The position numbers and the translations under genes were made by a program. This document shows, piece by piece, positions 60,088 through 64,000 of a stretch of DNA of 64,000 bases; position 1 is the stretch's first letter; the number at the start of each line of letters is the position of its first letter. Below the pieces are notes generated by a model. It was not told where the DNA came from and ran no database searches. It saw nothing but the letters and a program-made list of their open reading frames with translations. The DNA is from Astrothelium macrocarpum. Lineage: Eukaryota; Ascomycota; Dothideomycetes; Trypetheliales; Trypetheliaceae. Location of the stretch: the NCBI GenBank assembly GCA_021030915.1, contig JAGEMR010000026.1, positions 124,001-188,000 of the forward strand. The letters are read 5' to 3'.

Positions 60088-63000
60088 CTAATGTCCGTAG
60101 TTCCCGCCCCATCCACCGCGATTGTATCCGCCGCTGTAAGCATTGCCGAAACCGCCTGCATAATTGTTGAATCCACCTCCCTGGTGCTGCTGACCGCCTT
60201 GGTGACCACCAAGGCCACCAAGACCACCATATCCGGAACCCGGGTTACTGCCGAGAGTGTTCAGATGACCGCTGTAACCACCAAAGCCTTGCTGATGGGA
60301 CTGCGGCGGAGGGAGGCCGGATTGACCTCCTTGTCCAGACACATTCGTCGTTGAGCCCGGTCGACCAGACTGGCTGAGGGACGGGCTCGGTCCGGTGGTG
60401 GCTTTGGATGAGTCCCCAAAGCTTTTGAGCGATTCATCATTACCTTGCTGAGTCGTGTTCTGCTGCTGTCCATAACCCGATGGTCCTTGACCCTGGAAAG
60501 CGCCTTGAGAACGTCCAAAGGGATCGGACGCTCCACCAAAGCCATTATTACCAGTCGAGTGCTGTTGCGATTGGGATGGCGTAGAAGCCGCGCGGCTAAA
60601 GTCGCCTCCTAAACTGCTGCCCAACGCACTGTCCCGACCATGCATACCTGCCTGACTTGCCTGACCAAAGCCACTTGCATTTCCTGGGGAAGTGGATTCA
60701 TATCCGGATTGTGGGTTCATGCCATAGCCATGATGAGGCTGACCATACATGCCTGTCTTTGCGCCAAAAGGGGCACCACCATAACCCTGCCCACCATAGG
60801 CGTTGCTATATTGATTCATGTAAGCAGCATAGTATGGACTGTTGTAGTATGGATGGTTGTAAGGATAGTTTCCACCATGGCCGCCCTGGTTGTGAGGTTG
60901 TTGATGAAGTTGTGTTTGCATTTGCGAGCCTGAATTTTGAGCCGACAGAGTAGGATTTGGTGTGTTTTGTCCGCTGTTTTGGGTCTCGCCATAACGAGCT
61001 GGATTCTGTTTGATCAAGTCAGTAATGATTTCATAGAAAAAGCCCCTCAAATGTTCGATTACGGAGCAAGAATCGAGTAAAACTGCAGGAATGCAGCGCT
61101 TGAAACTCAGAGAGGCATTCGATAGATAGGAGTCCTACCTGTTGTGTTTGGGTGGTGGGAAAGTTTGACGCCCCACCAGCGGCTCCAAAACCACTTCCTG
61201 ATCTTTGCTGAGAAGCTCCTGCATCTTGATTACTTGATGGATCGTGTCCAACGCCACCACCATAATAGTTTTGGTAAGCATTCCGTTGTCCATCCGTCGT
61301 GTAATATGAAGACATGTCATTAGTGGCAGACGAAAAGTTCCCAAGCCCCTGCTGCCGTGGTCCGGCAGGTGCTTGAGAGTGTGAAGGATAATCGAATTGG
61401 CTCGGCGGGAGTCCTTGATGACCAAATGGATCATAGGGTTTTTGTGTTGGCGCAGAAGTTCCTGGTTGTGCATTTGGCTGACCATAGCGACTTCCAAATT
61501 GGTTATAACCAGGCGGCACTTGAGTGCCTGGCTGACCTAGACCAGGCGCACCAATGTTCTCCTGTGGAGGCGGTGGTGCTTGTTGCTGCTGCTGAGGCAC
61601 TGGTGGTAGCCCTGGAGCGGGTTTGGGGGTCTCGTAAGCCTCTTGAGGTGGCGCCTCTGGCACAGGCTGTTGCGCTTGACGGGGAGCAGGAGGCAATGAA
61701 GCTCTTGGCTGTGACGGAGGGGATGGATGTGGAGGTTGAGTACGAGTCTCAGCCTCCTCACGATCCTCATCAACGTCCAGTGGTGCTGCATCTGAATCAC
61801 CATTCAATCCCATACTACCAAATTGCACGGCGGCTCTGTCAACAGCATGATTTCCTGGCATGACAACCGCCTCTTGCTGTTCCAGAACCTTTCTCTGAAA
61901 ACTTGCACTGCGTCCAGGCTGACCAGTGGCTCGATACGCATTGGTTGCATAACCACCAACAGGAGGTCGTCCGATAGGTGCATGTTGCTGAGCAGCAGTC
62001 AAAGGAGTAGCGCTGCCTGCCAAGCTTCTAGGATCTCTTGAGCTTGCTACAGTACTCGCAGCAGTACCGGCCGGAGCTGGCTTAGAGACATCGGGGAGAT
62101 GCTCCAAATTATCTTCCGTCAATTCGTCTTTTGATGGCGTGATATCTGCACTTACTGTCTCTGGCAGAGAAGCATCTAGGGATGCAGTGTCAGTAATCGG
62201 CGGTTCCACGGGAGGCACTTCTTCAATCTGCGGCGGAGCAAGAGCTTCAGGCTCAATTCCATTGGTGGGAATGTTCTCCTCTGCCGGGGCAGACGTATCT
62301 GGGGACGGTAGTTCACCTTCAGTCAAAACGGGTGTCGGAGCCACAGGTTTCGCTACGGGCGGCGTCGGTTTCGGCTGCGCAAACATGCTTGCCCAACTCT
62401 TTTTAGCCCCAGTTTCGGGAATCAAACTGCTCTTCTGTACGTCGGATGTGGTGGTTGATGCATCCAGGTTTGCTTGATGTTCTCCACCGGAATCCCACTT
62501 GCTCACTCCCACAGATTGATCTCCAGAGATGTCGACTGCATCGGCGGCTGGGGTAGAGTCCCAAGGTTGAGTTTGGTTGTTGGGCACTGCAGAGACGGTA
62601 GCTCCTTGTCGCGTTCCATTGCTGCCCGAATTTGTAGTTCCTCGTCCACCTCGAGCACTTCCGCGACCACGTCCTCGAGTTCCGCGCGTGCTTTCAAAAC
62701 CGCCTCGGCCACGACTACCTCTGGTCGACAATGAACCTGTTTCGGCAGCGTCCTTTGTAGATTCTTTGACTTTGGATCTAGACCTGTCTTTGACCTTTTT
62801 GGGGACTTCTGAGAACTGAGACACATTGCCTATTTCAAGCAGTCAGACTGTTTATGCTATGTTTGAAGACGGAGCAACGGTTCAGGTGCCGAACAGGCGC
62901 ATAAAATTTCGAAAGTTCATGTCAGAACTTCGATCATAGAGCATAAGGGATCACATCTGCTAGACCAAGGCATGGAGCGCGAGTAGAGTTTTGGGAGCTA

Positions 63001-63323
63001 GCGAAAACAGTCAACATACCCTCTGTGATCCGATCGATAGTTGTTTGCACATCTCCATCTGTTTCCTGTAGAGCAAATACCAGGTCAATCTCATTCCAGT
63101 CTGGGAATAATTCTCGAAGCATGGCCATTTGTGAAGCATAGCGCTTCTTCATTTCACCCAACTCGCCCTCGTCCTCCAAGGCCACGAGGCGTGATGTGTC
63201 TTTCGTAGCGTCGCCATTTGCCTGCCGGCTGGCCGCACGGGAGCCTCGACCAAACCCAGCACGACCACCTCGAGTGGAGCCTCGTCCACGCACTGGGGCG
63301 CCACGAGGTTGAACATCAGTCAT
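60088..63323 (-). CDS. DEF1: RNA polymerase II degradation factor Def1
   Basis: Def1 promotes ubiquitination and degradation of stalled RNA polymerase II after DNA damage. Three exons, 63323-63020, 62829-61139 and 61005-60088, code for 970 residues. An RGG-like start (MTDVQPRGAPVRGRGSTRGG) precedes a CUE-type helical domain at about residues 65-101 (MLRELFPDWNEIDLVFALQE ... TIDRITEG). After the 190-nt intron 1 come an RG-rich patch, a Pro/Glu/Ala-rich region, and a very long Gln/Pro/Gly/Tyr/Asn-rich low-complexity tail typical of Def1, ending NRGGWGGNYGH. Intron 1 joins G to NVSQFSEVPKKVKDRSRSK; intron 2 is 133 nt and phase 0. In yeast the Q-rich tail is removed by proteasomal clipping to release Def1 to the nucleus; whether that holds here is unknown. 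Confidence 0.93.
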
Positions 63324-63721
63324 TGTGAGGGAAAAGCGATATCCTTGTATAAGGATGGAGGCTCAGAAGAGGAAGGTGGCAGGAGATGTGAATGGTTGTA
63401 TTGCTGTTCAGGTTTGCAGCGAGCAGGGCGTAGCCACGGAAGGCGGGACCGATCGAGCGAGGGATCGAGTTAGTCCAGAGAAGAGTGACTGCGCGTGACA
63501 CGCGTCGTAGAGTTAAGTGGTTCGGGCAATGTAGTCGTGGTGTGATCCTCGGGGGTGAATTGGTGCGTCTAAAGATGTCGCGCGCCTGCCGGACGTCGGA
63601 CACTCGACCTTGCGCCCCTGGGCACAAGATCACGTGCCACTTTCCCTCTTTTACTAAGGTACCTAAAGCACCTTACTTCCATCTCATCCACTACCAGGCG
63701 TCTTCGAGTGCAGTCCTGGCC
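63324..63721. promoter_or_regulatory. Bidirectional promoter DEF1/unknown gene
   Basis: 398 bases between divergent start codons. Contains TCACGTG at 63630-63636, about 86 nt upstream of the plus-strand gene and 307 nt from DEF1. Open frames here are leader sequence. Confidence 0.5.
63630..63636. promoter_or_regulatory. TCACGTG E-box-type element
   Basis: The TCACGTG is followed by CCAC. Candidate bHLH site shared by the divergent pair. Confidence 0.4.
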
Positions 63722-64000
63722 ATGCAGGCCTCTGCGGTCCGCGCATTCAAGGCCTTGTCTTCTAAAATTCACCCTCAGCTACCTCTAAATCCACGAGAGT
63801 CACAGCAGTTACTGCAGCTGCTTTCTACCTCGTTCCGCAAGCACCTTGACAAAGAGCATCCCCATAGTCAGCTCAACAGTACCAAAACCCAAGAAACTCA
63901 TCAATCGAGAAATGCTGTTGATGAGGCGCGCTGCACGCAGCTTGTCCCTTCCCAGGCTTCCGTTCATAACGTTGTAAACAGCATCCTGTCTAATCCGCTC
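63722..64000 (+). CDS. N-terminal part of an unknown protein (cut by window edge)
   Basis: The ATG at 63722 opens a frame of 93 codons with no stop to the window end. It reads MQASAVRAFKALSSKIHPQL, then NPRESQQLLQLLSTSFRKHL, a polar stretch, and VHNVVNSILSNPL. The first 35 residues are basic, rich in Ala/Leu/Ser and lack acidic residues before Glu32, which would suit a mitochondrial targeting sequence. No family recognised from this fragment. It shares a 398-bp promoter with DEF1. The antisense frame 63569-63772 is a shadow. Confidence 0.6.
   Translation, partial: MQASAVRAFKALSSKIHPQLPLNPRESQQLLQLLSTSFRKHLDKEHPHSQLNSTKTQETHQSRNAVDEARCTQLVPSQASVHNVVNSILSNPL

Overview
The window is nuclear DNA of a filamentous ascomycete (Pezizomycotina; I cannot place the class). 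Genes run on both strands with kilobase-scale gaps. Introns are mostly 44-70 nt, with GTATGT or GTAAGT donors, CTRAY-type branch points and AG acceptors. The recognisable products are typical of the group: a Clg1-type cyclin, Yak1, Prp4 kinase, Def1, a 2EXR-like protein and Ser/Thr-rich wall proteins. I see no operons, transposons, CRISPR arrays or convincing tRNA genes.

Layout. 1-1064: 5' part of VPS35 (minus, cut by the window edge). 1501-2499: Ser/Thr-rich secreted protein with Kex2-type sites. 4065-6565: CLG1-type cyclin, with two extra coding-looking exons beyond its stop. 9915-10947: three-exon 2EXR/F-box-like gene. 13663-15252: ERG13. 16175-17593: polytopic membrane protein. 18992-21889: YAK1. 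22686-25314: NIP1 (eIF3c). 25469-26275: SNF8/VPS22. 26923-28398: RPL7, whose second intron carries a C/D box snoRNA. 28912-30249: TAD2. 31086-31424: small secreted protein. 36227-37652: Ran1-like kinase. 40646-41100: weak orphan gene. 43674-45949: GPI-type repeat protein with a split signal peptide. 47522-50304: PRP4. 50744-51188: TMA7. 51709-53817: disordered coiled-coil protein. 54514-55138: DAP1. 56842-57636: DPM1. 58036-59109: unknown membrane-associated protein. 60088-63323: DEF1. 63722-64000: start of an unknown gene.

Most of these are housekeeping functions: endosomal sorting (VPS35, SNF8), sterol and heme biology (ERG13, DAP1), translation and tRNA editing (NIP1, RPL7, TMA7, TAD2), splicing (PRP4), glycosylation (DPM1) and RNA polymerase II turnover (DEF1). 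Three protein kinases (YAK1, the Ran1-like kinase, PRP4) and a Pho85-type cyclin add signalling. Surface or secreted products (about 2, 31 and 44 kb) lie beside or within the gene-poor stretches; 31-47 kb is the sparsest part.

The best unexpected signal is the snoRNA in RPL7 intron 2. It has perfect C and D boxes, and 13 nt upstream of the D box are complementary to a universally conserved large-subunit rRNA segment. Exon structures were worked out by hand from splice signals, reading phase and family resemblance. Gene names rest on recognised protein sequence, not on a database search.
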